Assembly (NCBI GenBank): GCA_031270755.1
Contig: JAISWV010000106.1
Location: 1-7,311, forward strand
DNA length: 7,311 nucleotides
Source: Synergistaceae bacterium
Lineage (GTDB): Bacteria > Synergistota > Synergistia > Synergistales > Aminobacteriaceae
Reading direction: 5' to 3'
Both the position numbers and the translations under genes were made by a program. The notes under the pieces are model-generated. The model was not told the origin of the DNA. It saw only the letters and a list, made by a program, of their open reading frames with translations, and ran no database searches. Of the stretch, positions 1 to 6,232 are shown in pieces (the stretch's first letter is position 1; each line of letters begins with the position of its first letter).

Positions 1-114
1 TTTGCTGGATTCGACAAGCTGAACGGTAAGATGGACAGCCTTTTCAGGTGGATGATAGGCGTTTTCGTCGGCGCGGTTTTGATTCCTATAGCCTTGCAAT
101 ATTTCACCAGATAG
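1..114 (+). CDS. C-terminal fragment of an unrecognised protein with a C-terminal membrane helix
   Basis: Reading frame 1 is open from the window edge to a TAG stop at 112-114 and gives 37 residues. The start lies outside the window. The visible part begins with a polar stretch (FAGFDKLNGKMDSLFRW), followed by about 18 hydrophobic residues (MIGVFVGAVLIPIALQYF) and a final Thr-Arg. This looks like a helical or coiled-coil domain that ends in a single membrane anchor. Small bacterial and phage-associated proteins with repeated 'D-K-L/R-F' helices and a tail anchor have this shape, but the family cannot be named from 37 residues. No obvious link to the translation operon downstream is visible, and a promoter separates them. 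Confidence is moderate that this is coding and low for any function. Confidence 0.6.
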   Translation, partial: FAGFDKLNGKMDSLFRWMIGVFVGAVLIPIALQYFTR

Positions 115-127
115 CCCCGGTGAAGGG

Positions 128-157
128 AGCGGCTGCGGAACAGGCTGGCGCAGCGCT
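128..157 (+). terminator. GC-rich hairpin after the first gene, possible weak terminator
   Basis: AGCG-g-CTGCG (128-137) pairs with CGCAGCGCT (149-157), nine base pairs with one bulged G and an 11-base loop. It lies 14 bases after the stop of the fragment at the left edge. No T-tract follows, so an efficient intrinsic terminator is not supported. It may be a 3' end-stabilising hairpin or a Rho-independent stop of a weak kind. Confidence 0.3.
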
Positions 158-251
158 CGATGACGTAACTCTCGACGATTTGCGGTAAGCGGCGCGGAAT
201 ATGATAAAACAGCTGACAAAACAGCTTGCTCTTCTTCCCGCCGTCTTCTAC

Positions 252-280
252 TTGTATATTGAAAAAAGGCGTGATATATT
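252..280 (+). promoter_or_regulatory. Probable promoter of the infC-zapA operon (extended -10)
   Basis: TTGTAT at 252-257 serves as a weak -35 (3 of 6 matches). It is 17 bases from TATATT at 275-280 (5 of 6 matches to TATAAT). A TG at 272-273 one base before the hexamer makes an extended -10 element, which compensates for the weak -35. The predicted start of transcription is near 286-288, giving a leader of about 200 bases before infC. No other promoter of this quality was seen between the first gene and infC. Confidence 0.55.
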
Positions 281-288
281 TCTCACGC
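269..288. promoter_or_regulatory. Palindrome covering the -10 box, possible operator
   Basis: GCGTGA (269-274) and TCACGC (283-288) form a perfect six-base inverted repeat with an eight-base AT-rich centre that contains the TATATT -10 hexamer. A repressor bound here would block the infC promoter directly. If transcription began further upstream, the same repeat could form a small hairpin instead. No specific regulator is recognised. Confidence 0.35.
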
Positions 289-311
289 GAAATTGAGTAA
301 AGCAGAGGCCA

Positions 312-423
312 GCCCCTCTCACCCGAGCGACGCTTTTGTTTGGTTTGCGGAGCCGTTGCCGGGTACGAAGCGATACACAGTATGTGTCATGTTTGAGGGG
401 CCGCCGGAAGGCTGCTCCTTTTT
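312..423 (+). ncRNA. Structured leader RNA: candidate transcription attenuator of the infC operon
   Basis: Three stems can form together. P1 pairs GCCCCTC (312-318) with GAGGGGC (395-401). P2 pairs 321-325 plus 327-332 with 354-364, eleven base pairs with one bulged A at 326 and one G-U. P3 pairs ACACA (375-379) with TGTGT (383-387). This gives a closed three-way junction. The 3' strand of P1 is also the 5' strand of the intrinsic terminator at 395-423, so the two folds exclude each other. That is the classic layout of a transcription attenuator. In Bacillus subtilis the infC-rpmI-rplT operon is controlled by L20 through leader attenuation, so L20 is the natural candidate ligand here. That assignment is inference from gene content, because I cannot confirm a match to the known L20 leader consensus. 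Confidence 0.55.
395..423 (+). terminator. Intrinsic terminator in the infC leader (attenuator)
   Basis: The stem pairs 395-401 with 414-420 (seven pairs including two G-U). A C-U mismatch (402/413) follows, then GCC (403-405) with GGC (410-412), closed by a GGAA tetraloop. The run TTTTT at 419-423 and a further TTTT at 428-431 provide the U-tract. It lies about 66 bases before the infC start, where a terminator only makes sense as a conditional one. Formation competes with stem P1 of the leader. Confidence 0.55.
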
Positions 424-474
424 GTCGTTTTATGATCACTGTGCTTTGTAGGCGCAGGTTTTTTTATTTAATTT

Positions 475-480
475 GGAGGT
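475..480 (+). promoter_or_regulatory. Ribosome-binding site that fixes the AUU start of infC
   Basis: GGAGGT at 475-480 is a near-perfect Shine-Dalgarno sequence, eight bases before ATT at 489. The infC frame has a stop (TGA) at 480-482, and no ATG, GTG or TTG occurs in frame before 549. The site would be about 70 bases from that GTG, so it can only serve a start at 489 (ATT), or less well at 492 (ATC). Confidence 0.75.
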
Positions 481-488
481 GAAACACT

Positions 489-1145
489 ATTATCCCAAGG
501 ACTGAAGAAGATGAGCCCAGAATCAACAACGAAATTACTTCTCCGCAGGTGCTGCTGGTAGACGAGAATGGAGTCAAGGTCGGTCAAATCGCAACGCTCG
601 AGGCCGTAAAAATGGCTGAAGAGCGGATGCTGGATCTGGTGGAAGTGGCGCCTTTGGCAAAACCGCCGGTATGCCGGATTATGGACTACGGCAAGTACCG
701 CTACCAGCTTCAAAAGAAAGAAAAAGACGCCCGCAAAAAACAAAAGGTGCAAACTTTGAAGGAAATGAAAATGCGCCCCAAAATCGACGAGCACGACTAC
801 GACTTCAAAGTGCGGGCCATAAAGAATTTCCTCGAAGAAGGACACCGGGTGAAAGTTTCCGTGTTTTTCCGAGGGCGTGAAATGTCCTTTCTTTCCAAGG
901 GAGAGGAAGTGTTGAATCGCGTCGTCGCGGAGTGCGAGGGCCTGGGGAAAAACGAAGGCACGCCCAAAATGGAAGGACGTTACATGCGTATCATGTTGAC
1001 CCCTGTGGCGCCGGCAAAGCTCAAGAAAAGCCACACAGGCGCCGCGCCTTCGGAGGTAAAAAAAGTCAAGTCAAGAGAAGAACCGAAAGAAGAACCTGCG
1101 GAGGTCGTCGTTGCCGCGGGGGATTCCGTAACGGAAGAAGAATGA
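489..1145 (+). CDS. infC: Translation initiation factor IF-3, starting at an AUU codon
   Basis: IF-3 binds the 30S subunit, keeps it apart from 50S and checks initiator tRNA and start codon. The reading frame from ATT at 489 gives 218 residues. The N-terminal domain opens with RINNEI (residues 11-16). It contains [14 protein letters not shown] (63-76), which fits the IF-3 family signature, and a Lys-rich linker follows. The C-terminal domain begins near MRPKID (95) and runs to about residue 173. About 45 further residues rich in Lys and Glu form a tail beyond the usual end (Escherichia coli IF-3 is 180 residues). The start was chosen because the conserved RINNEI segment lies upstream of the first conventional in-frame start, a GTG at 549. 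An AUU start is known for E. coli infC, where IF-3 discriminates against its own message, so autoregulation is likely. First gene of the operon. Confidence 0.95.
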   Translation: MIPRTEEDEPRINNEITSPQVLLVDENGVKVGQIATLEAVKMAEERMLDLVEVAPLAKPPVCRIMDYGKYRYQLQKKEKDARKKQKVQTLKEMKMRPKIDEHDYDFKVRAIKNFLEEGHRVKVSVFFRGREMSFLSKGEEVLNRVVAECEGLGKNEGTPKMEGRYMRIMLTPVAPAKLKKSHTGAAPSEVKKVKSREEPKEEPAEVVVAAGDSVTEEE

Positions 1146-1194
1146 AAAAAATTGGCGGTGCACGGCACCGTTCATGTCGAGAGGGGATATTCAA

Positions 1195-1392
1195 ATGCCA
1201 AAATTGAAGTCGCATTCCGGTGCGAAGAAGAGGTTTTCTTACACGGCCACAGGAAAGCTCGCCTATCGGAAGGTGGGGCGCTCCCACATTCTGGAGCACA
1301 AGAGCTCGAAACGCACGCGCAGAATGCGCCGGACGGGATACGTGTCTCCCACCCTCATGGATCAAATGAAGAGAATGCTTCCTTACGGATAG
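1195..1392 (+). CDS. rpmI: 50S ribosomal protein L35
   Basis: This encodes a 65-residue basic protein of the large ribosomal subunit. It starts [14 protein letters not shown], which closely matches the family start [14 protein letters not shown], and contains [15 protein letters not shown], a typical core segment of L35. Its length is the normal 64-66 residues. ATG at 1195 is preferred over the in-frame ATG at 1174 because it gives the conserved N-terminus and lies eight bases after GAGGGG (1181-1186). It follows infC by 49 bases and precedes rplT by 84 bases, the usual order. Expression should be coupled to the infC promoter and leader. No promoter was seen in the infC-rpmI gap. Confidence 0.96.
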   Translation: MPKLKSHSGAKKRFSYTATGKLAYRKVGRSHILEHKSSKRTRRMRRTGYVSPTLMDQMKRMLPYG

Positions 1393-1476
1393 GGTTCGGA
1401 TAGGACGTAGAAGCTCTTTGTTCGAGTAATGAGCATTTTCGATTTCGAGCACCTCCCGACGAAAGGATGAAGTGGA

Positions 1477-1830
1477 ATGCGCGTCAAAGGCGGAAGCATC
1501 AGCAACAAAAAAAGAAAAAAACTTTTTTCCATCACAAAAGGGTATTGGGGACAGCATAAAAACGTGTATCGCCGGGCGAAAGAAGCCTTTTTGGCCGCCC
1601 TTTCCAGAGCTTACGGCGATAGAAAACGGAAGAAGCGGGATTATCGCAAATTGTGGATCACCCGTATCAGCGCGGCGACCCGTGCGGAGGGGATGGGCTA
1701 CAGTACTTTCATCAACGGCATCAAAAAAGCGGGCATCACGATGAATCGCAAAATGCTCTCGGAGCTGGCCATTCACGACGCCCCCGCGTTTCGTGAACTT
1801 GTCGCTCAGGCAAAATCCATCCTGAAATAG
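1477..1830 (+). CDS. rplT: 50S ribosomal protein L20
   Basis: L20 binds 23S rRNA early in 50S assembly and, in several bacteria, also represses its own operon by binding a leader or intergenic RNA. The 117-residue product begins MRVKGGSISNKKRKK and carries the family segments GYWGQHKNVYRRAKEAF, KRDYRKLWITRISAA and YSTFINGIKKAGI. The very basic N-terminal third is the extended RNA-binding tail seen in L20. The usual GYRG motif reads GYWG here. ATG at 1477 follows AAAGGA (1462-1467) at nine bases. The 84-base gap before it contains no clear promoter or terminator. L20 is the most likely regulator of the structured leader at 312-423, by analogy with Bacillus subtilis. That is inference. Confidence 0.96.
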   Translation: MRVKGGSISNKKRKKLFSITKGYWGQHKNVYRRAKEAFLAALSRAYGDRKRKKRDYRKLWITRISAATRAEGMGYSTFINGIKKAGITMNRKMLSELAIHDAPAFRELVAQAKSILK

Positions 1831-1851
1831 GACGGTTTTTCATGAAGAGGT

Positions 1852-1878
1852 GTGTTCTCTGCGTACCGCAAAGAACGC
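1852..1878 (+). other. First of two tandem hairpins between rplT and pheS
   Basis: The core is GTTCT (1854-1858) with AGAAC (1872-1876) and TGCG (1860-1863) with CGCA (1867-1870), separated by one C-A mismatch and closed by the loop TAC. Two more pairs at the base (one G-U) are possible. It starts 21 bases after the rplT stop. It may be a processing or stability element between the ribosomal-protein and synthetase parts of the message. Confidence 0.45.
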
Positions 1879-1881
1879 TGC

Positions 1882-1911
1882 GGGGTTCCTGTCTTTTATG
1901 GCAGGAGCCCT
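1882..1911 (+). terminator. Strong hairpin before pheS, partial terminator or processing site
   Basis: GGGGTTCCTGTC (1882-1893) pairs with GGCAGGAGCCCT (1900-1911), twelve pairs including three G-U, with the loop TTTTAT. The stem is as strong as a terminator, but what follows (CTTGATATATG) is not a T-tract, so read-through into pheS is expected. It lies only three bases after the preceding hairpin. It could lower pheST expression relative to ribosomal proteins or mark an RNase cut. No Phe-rich leader peptide or complete T-box accompanies it. Confidence 0.45.
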
Positions 1912-1951
1912 CTTGATATATGTATAGCCTGACTGAAGGAGGAAAACTGCA

Positions 1952-3016
1952 ATGAGTGACCTGGACAACCAAGTACGGGAGGTCAAGAGCTCATTCGACC
2001 GAGCTGCCGGTTCCACGACGACAACGGACGGCTTGCAGGAGCTGAAAGTCCGCTACCTCGGGAAAAAAGGCGCGTTGACGGTCCTTTTGAAATCTCTGAA
2101 AGACCTCTCTCCTGAAGAGCGCCCCTTGGCCGGAGAGGTTTTGAACACGCTCCGCGACGAACTGGAGCGAAAAATCGAAAACAAGAAACAGGCCCTGACC
2201 CGAGCGGAAGACGCCGCGGCCGAGGCCATGGAGAAAATCGACGTCACCCTGCCCCCGCGGGGAAGGCCGGCGGGCGCGTTCCACCCCGTGGCCCAGACGA
2301 TGCACGAGATCGTCTCCATCATGCAGGGGCTGGGCTACTCCGTGGCTCTGGGGCCCGAGATCGAGGAGGACCACTACAACTTCGAGTGCCTGAACATGCC
2401 CTCCTGGCACCCGGCGCGGGACATGCAGGACACCTTTTACCTTTCGAACCCCGAAGACGCCGGTTCCGGCAGCCTGCTTCTGAGGACTCACACCTCTCCC
2501 GTTCAGATCCGGTCTATGCTCCGATACGGCGCGCCCCTGCGCATCGTCTGCCCCGGCAAGGTCTACCGCCGGGACAACGACCCCACCCATTCGCCCATGT
2601 TCAACCAACTCGAAGGTCTTTTAATAGAGGAAAATGTCTCTTTTTCCATTCTGAAGGGGTCTCTGGTGGAACTGATGAACGGATTCTTCGGGCGCGAATT
2701 GAAAAATCGCTTCCGCGCCAGCTACTTTCCCTTCACGGAACCCTCTATGGAGCTGGACATCGAGTGCGTGGACTGCGGCGGCAAAAACCCCGGCTGCCGA
2801 GTCTGCAAAGGGACGGGGTGGCTGGAGGTCTGCGGCCTGGGGATGGTCCATCCCTTCGTGGTCCGCTCGGGCGGCATCGATCCCGAAAAATACAACGGCT
2901 TCGCCTTCGGCATGGGGCTCGACCGCATGGCCATGCTGAAGTACGGGATCAACGACCTCCGTTACCTGTTCAACGGAAACGTGTCCTATTTCTTGTCGGG
3001 GAGGAATGTATCGTGA
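1952..3016 (+). CDS. pheS: Phenylalanyl-tRNA synthetase alpha chain
   Basis: PheS is the catalytic chain of the (alpha-beta)2 enzyme that attaches phenylalanine to its tRNA. The 354-residue product has an N-terminal coiled-coil region (about 1-100). Class II motif 1 starts near HPV (111), motif 2 is GKVYRRDNDPTHSPMF (from 202), and motif 3 is GFAFGMGLDRMAM (from 316), with its arginine at 325. The alanine of GFAFG (318) matches the residue that sets the Phe pocket in Escherichia coli PheS. Four cysteines at 272, 275, 282 and 285 (C-x2-C-x6-C-x2-C) form a possible metal-binding knuckle, found in many non-enteric PheS proteins. ATG at 1952 follows AAGGAGG (1936-1942) at nine bases. It overlaps pheT by four bases, so translation of the two chains is probably coupled. 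Confidence 0.97.
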   Translation: MSDLDNQVREVKSSFDRAAGSTTTTDGLQELKVRYLGKKGALTVLLKSLKDLSPEERPLAGEVLNTLRDELERKIENKKQALTRAEDAAAEAMEKIDVTLPPRGRPAGAFHPVAQTMHEIVSIMQGLGYSVALGPEIEEDHYNFECLNMPSWHPARDMQDTFYLSNPEDAGSGSLLLRTHTSPVQIRSMLRYGAPLRIVCPGKVYRRDNDPTHSPMFNQLEGLLIEENVSFSILKGSLVELMNGFFGRELKNRFRASYFPFTEPSMELDIECVDCGGKNPGCRVCKGTGWLEVCGLGMVHPFVVRSGGIDPEKYNGFAFGMGLDRMAMLKYGINDLRYLFNGNVSYFLSGRNVS

Positions 3017-5496
3017 TCGTATCGTGGCAGCTGCTGAAACAATTCATAGATTTGCCGGCGTCTCCCGAAGAGGCTGCGGTCCGCCTCACTATGTCCGGCG
3101 CCGAGGTGGACTCCATAGAACGGCCCGGCGCTCAGATTTCGGGTGTGGCCGTGGCCACGGTCCTGTCTCTGGAACGACACCCTTCGAAAGAGAACCTTTT
3201 TGTCGCCACCCTGGAGACCGGAGGGAAAAAAGCCGTCTGCGTCACGGCCGCGACGAACTTGAAGGCGGGGGACAAGGTTCTTTACGGCGCTCCGGGGGCG
3301 ACTCTGCCCGAGATCACTCCCCGGGGAGACGTGACCTCGAACAAGGCGACACTGGGTCTGCGCGATTTCGGAGAGGTCCGCAGCGAGGGCATGATGCTCT
3401 CCGCGGCGGAGCTGGGGCTTCCCGACGTGGACATCGCCGAGGGGATTCTGGTGCTGCCGGAGGACGCTCCGGTGGGGACGGACGCCCTCTCGCTCTACGG
3501 CTTTGGGGACGTCCTTTTGAACGTCTCCGTCACTCCGAACCGGGGCGACCTTTTGAGCATTCTCGGCGTCGCCCGGGAGCTGAAGGGCCTCTACCCCGAC
3601 TCCGTCCTGAAGCCGATGCCCTGGGAGGAAAAGACACCCGGGACAGAGGGCTGGCCCGTGGAGTTCGGGGCGATTTCCCTGCCCGACGACGGGTGTCTGA
3701 ACTATCATCTGGGGCTCGCGACGAACGTGAAGATCTTCCCGTCTCCCGTCGAAGTCCGCGTGGCGCTGGCTCATTTGGGGATGCGGCCCATTTCCAATGT
3801 CGTCGACGCGACGAACTACGTGATGCTCCTCCTGGGCCAGCCTCTGCACGCCTTCGACCTGAACACGCTTCCGAAACGGGAGATCACCGTGCGCTCCGCC
3901 CTGGAAGGAGAAAAGATCGTCACATTGGACGGCAAAGAGCACGTCCTGACCGCGAAGGACATGCTCATCACCAGCGGAAAAGAGGGCGGTCCTCTGACCG
4001 AGCCCATAGCCCTCGCGGGCGTCATGGGAGGAAAACAGACCGGCATCAACGACGACACCGACGTGGTGGTCCTGGAGGGCGCAAGCTTCTCCGCCCGGCG
4101 TGTGGGGCACACCTCCCGCCGCCTGGGCATCGCTTCGGAGGCCGCGTTCCGCTACTCCCGGGGCGTGGACCCCACGCTCTCCGCTCTTGGCGTCGATTAC
4201 GCCCTTTCTTTGATGAGCGAGTGGAGCGGGGCGGGGGTGGGCTACAAAAAACTTTCGGCCTCCAACGCCCAACCCGAGCCCAAGCCGGTGATCCTCACGA
4301 AAAAGAAACTTCATACCTATCTCCTGTGGAGCGACATGGAGGAGTCCGCCAAAATTTTGGAGGGCTACAGTATCCGCCAGACGGAAAATTTCGAGAGCGA
4401 ATATTTCGGCAAACACATCCTCGCTTTCGTGCCTCCGACTTGGCGCCCCGACATCGCCATCGAGGAAGATTTGATCGAAGAAATCGGCCGCTGGCGGGGT
4501 TACGACGCATCTCCCGTCCATCTGCCGGGGGTGCTGCCGAGACGCGGCGACCTGGGCCCGGAGACGTCGCTGGCGGGGACACTGCGCGCCCGCGCCCTGG
4601 CCCGCGGCTACGTGGAGGCCATCACCTACAGCTTTCTGCCGGAGTCCTTCGTTTCGGCGCTGCACCTGCCCGAGAGCGATTTGCGCGCTCATCCCCTCTT
4701 TTTGGCGAACCCCATCAGCCAGGACTGGATGGCCATGCGAACCACCCTGCTGCCGGGTTTGTTGAACGGGCTGAAGGAGAGCGTCGCCTCGGGCTGGCGC
4801 GGCCCTGTGCGAATTTTCGAGATCGGGCGGGTTTTCCTCCGCAGCGCGATTCAATCCACGGAGCATCGCGAGCTGGACGTTCTGGCCGGTCTGGTCTACG
4901 CCGGGACCGACCCCCGCACTCCGTGGCCGGAGACCCGCGACGACTTTTTCAGCGTCAAGGCCGACGTTCTCGCCCTGCTGGAAACCCGTGGGCGCAAAGC
5001 GTCTTTCGTCAAGGGTTCCGAACCCTTTGGCCATGCCGGGCAGACCGCGTCCATTCCGGGCATGGGTTACCTGGCGCGTCTCTCGCCCGCCATCGAGCGA
5101 GAACTCGATTTTGCCGGGCCGGTCTACGTCTTCGAGCTGAGCTTGGCCGCCCTGGAAAGCGCCGAAAAGCCCGTCTATACTCCGGGCTCGCCTTTCCCCG
5201 CCAGCTTCCGCGACATCTCGATGCTGGTCGCCAACGACAAAACTCAGGACGAAGTGCTGGCCGAGATCCGGGCGTCCGCCGGCGCCGGCGAAGGCAGAAA
5301 ATCTTCCGGGGAAATCCTGGAAAGCGTCAAGCTGTTCGACATCTACAGCGGGAAAGGCATCCCGGAAGGATACCGCAGCATGGCTTTTTCGCTTTGTTAC
5401 CGCGCCTTCGACCGCACTCTGAACGACGAAGAAGTCGACAAAATCCACAACTCGGTACGCGACGCTTTGAGCAAAAAAGGATACAATATGCGTTGA
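3013..5496 (+). CDS. pheT: Phenylalanyl-tRNA synthetase beta chain
   Basis: PheT binds tRNA-Phe, edits mischarged tyrosine and completes the synthetase. The product has 827 residues, slightly longer than the usual 785-810. Domains in order: a short N-terminal module (MIVSWQLLKQFIDL); an OB-fold tRNA-binding domain at about 40-155 containing HPSKENLFVA; the segment VTPNRGDLLSILGVARE from 173; a B3/B4 editing region around 215-390 with MRPISNVVDATNYVM from 257; a B5 domain at about 424-501 ending in PTWRPDIAIEEDLIEEIGR; a catalytic-like core; and a ferredoxin-fold anticodon-binding domain from about 728 (FPASFRDISM) to the end. GTG at 3013 is chosen because it restores the conserved N-terminus, overlaps the pheS stop in a GTGA arrangement and follows a GGGGAGGA sequence starting at 2999. 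Confidence 0.97.
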   Translation: MIVSWQLLKQFIDLPASPEEAAVRLTMSGAEVDSIERPGAQISGVAVATVLSLERHPSKENLFVATLETGGKKAVCVTAATNLKAGDKVLYGAPGATLPEITPRGDVTSNKATLGLRDFGEVRSEGMMLSAAELGLPDVDIAEGILVLPEDAPVGTDALSLYGFGDVLLNVSVTPNRGDLLSILGVARELKGLYPDSVLKPMPWEEKTPGTEGWPVEFGAISLPDDGCLNYHLGLATNVKIFPSPVEVRVALAHLGMRPISNVVDATNYVMLLLGQPLHAFDLNTLPKREITVRSALEGEKIVTLDGKEHVLTAKDMLITSGKEGGPLTEPIALAGVMGGKQTGINDDTDVVVLEGASFSARRVGHTSRRLGIASEAAFRYSRGVDPTLSALGVDYALSLMSEWSGAGVGYKKLSASNAQPEPKPVILTKKKLHTYLLWSDMEESAKILEGYSIRQTENFESEYFGKHILAFVPPTWRPDIAIEEDLIEEIGRWRGYDASPVHLPGVLPRRGDLGPETSLAGTLRARALARGYVEAITYSFLPESFVSALHLPESDLRAHPLFLANPISQDWMAMRTTLLPGLLNGLKESVASGWRGPVRIFEIGRVFLRSAIQSTEHRELDVLAGLVYAGTDPRTPWPETRDDFFSVKADVLALLETRGRKASFVKGSEPFGHAGQTASIPGMGYLARLSPAIERELDFAGPVYVFELSLAALESAEKPVYTPGSPFPASFRDISMLVANDKTQDEVLAEIRASAGAGEGRKSSGEILESVKLFDIYSGKGIPEGYRSMAFSLCYRAFDRTLNDEEVDKIHNSVRDALSKKGYNMR

Positions 5497-5526
5497 CACT
5501 AGGAAGTTCTCAAAGGTGGAGATGCC

Positions 5527-5826
5527 ATGAACACATTGGAGAACATCGAGAATTTGGTCGAATACTTGACGGACAAGGTCAAGACTCTGCTCCAGGAACG
5601 TGAAGAAATGCTGGCGGAGATTGGGCGTTTGCGCGTTTCTTTGACGGAAAGGGACAAAGAGGCAGTGAAAGCCTCGCAGGAAATGCGGACCGAGTTGGAG
5701 ATCGCCCAAACAAACGCGCTGCATTTCGAGCAGGAGCAAGTCAGGATAGAATCGAAGCTTCAGGAATTGAACGACAAGTTGATCGCCTTGGTGCGCACCA
5801 GCAGCGGCGAACAGCATGGGAGCTGA
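5527..5826 (+). CDS. Small coiled-coil protein, possible ZapB-like partner of ZapA
   Basis: The 99-residue product is almost entirely polar and helical, rich in Glu, Lys, Leu and Gln with few Gly or Pro, from NIENLVEYLTDKVKTLLQE through KLQELNDKLIALV. Heptad-like spacing of Leu, Ile and Val suggests one long coiled coil. There is no signal peptide or membrane segment, so it should be cytoplasmic. ATG at 5527 follows an AAGGTGGAG sequence (from 5512) and lies 30 bases after pheT. It ends six bases before zapA. Short all-coiled-coil proteins beside zapA are often ZapB or DUF904/TIGR02449-type, and E. coli ZapB (81 residues) binds ZapA at the Z-ring. Sequence identity to ZapB cannot be judged by eye, so the role is inferred from shape and position. 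The CDS itself is well supported. Confidence 0.85.
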   Translation: MNTLENIENLVEYLTDKVKTLLQEREEMLAEIGRLRVSLTERDKEAVKASQEMRTELEIAQTNALHFEQEQVRIESKLQELNDKLIALVRTSSGEQHGS

Positions 5827-5832
5827 TGTCCT

Positions 5833-6105
5833 GTGGCCAAGCTGCGAGAAGTTCGGATAGTCATAGGCAAGCGAAGCTACCGTATGCAGACGGCGCTCGA
5901 CGAACCTACGCTCTTGCGGGTGACCGCCATCGTGGACGAGGTGGGGCAAGCCCTGGGAAACGGCATCGATCAAGACCATTTGTTGATGTTGACGTGTTTG
6001 CAGTTGGCTTACACCTTGGAAAAAGTTTCAAAAAAACTGGAGTCGCTGGAAGACAAGCTGCAAGATTTGGAAGCATGGAGTCCTTCTTCTGAGATTACAG
6101 ATTGA
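5833..6105 (+). CDS. zapA: Cell division protein ZapA
   Basis: ZapA binds FtsZ and cross-links protofilaments to stabilise the Z-ring. The 90-residue product has the family pattern: a beta-hairpin with VRIVIGKRSYRMQT near the N-terminus, followed by DEPTLLRVTAIVDEVGQAL. A helical C-terminal part (LLMLTCLQLAYTLEKVSKK, then LESLEDKLQDLE) would form the dimerising coiled coil. GTG at 5833 is used because the conserved strand begins right after it; GGGAG (5818-5822), inside the end of the preceding gene, is ten bases upstream. The ATG at 5826 is in another frame. It is the last gene of the operon, six bases behind the coiled-coil gene, and zapA commonly lies downstream of pheT in other bacteria. 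Confidence 0.85.
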   Translation: MAKLREVRIVIGKRSYRMQTALDEPTLLRVTAIVDEVGQALGNGIDQDHLLMLTCLQLAYTLEKVSKKLESLEDKLQDLEAWSPSSEITD

Positions 6106-6148
6106 AACGGGATAATCGCATTCCTAAATTTTCGGCTTTTTGGCAGTT

Positions 6149-6200
6149 CGGCGGGCAGCTCTTTCGTTTTCGGAAGAAGAGGCCCGCCGTTTGTTGGTTT
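6149..6200 (+). terminator. Intrinsic terminator of the infC-zapA operon
   Basis: CGGCGGGC (6149-6156) pairs perfectly with GCCCGCCG (6182-6189). Inside, CTCTT (6159-6163) pairs with AAGAG (6177-6181) after a two-base bulge, making a long stem. T-rich sequence follows (TTTGTTGGTTTG at 6190-6201, then TTTTTT at 6206-6211). It lies 43 bases past the zapA stop and before the convergent cupin gene. Read on the minus strand no U-tract follows, so it serves the plus strand only. Confidence 0.75.
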
Positions 6201-6232
6201 GTCAGTTTTTTGCCGATCGACGCTTCGTCAGG

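Noticed and set aside
120..188. A 22-codon GTG ORF encoding VKGAAAEQAGAALDDVTLDDLR
   Set aside because: It has no ribosome-binding site, overlaps the hairpin at 128-157 and matches no known peptide; the protein-like look could be chance or a decayed gene end.
1855..1911. T-box riboswitch for pheST, suggested by GTACCGC at 1863-1869
   Set aside because: The full T-box sequence is absent, the region is too short for stem I with a specifier loop, and the following hairpin lacks a T-tract.
1842..1916. A 24-codon ORF before pheS as a possible pheM-like leader peptide
   Set aside because: It has no phenylalanine codons and no ribosome-binding site, and its sequence is explained by the two hairpins.
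2986..5979. Very long open frames antisense to pheT and in its other plus frame
   Set aside because: They are by-products of high-GC codon usage in pheT; they are full of Arg, Pro and Gly, have no recognisable domains, and cross several real genes.
6106..6148. 6S RNA gene after zapA, as in gammaproteobacteria
   Set aside because: Only about 125 bases separate zapA from the cupin gene and most of it is a single terminator hairpin; there is no 6S-like long rod with a central bubble.
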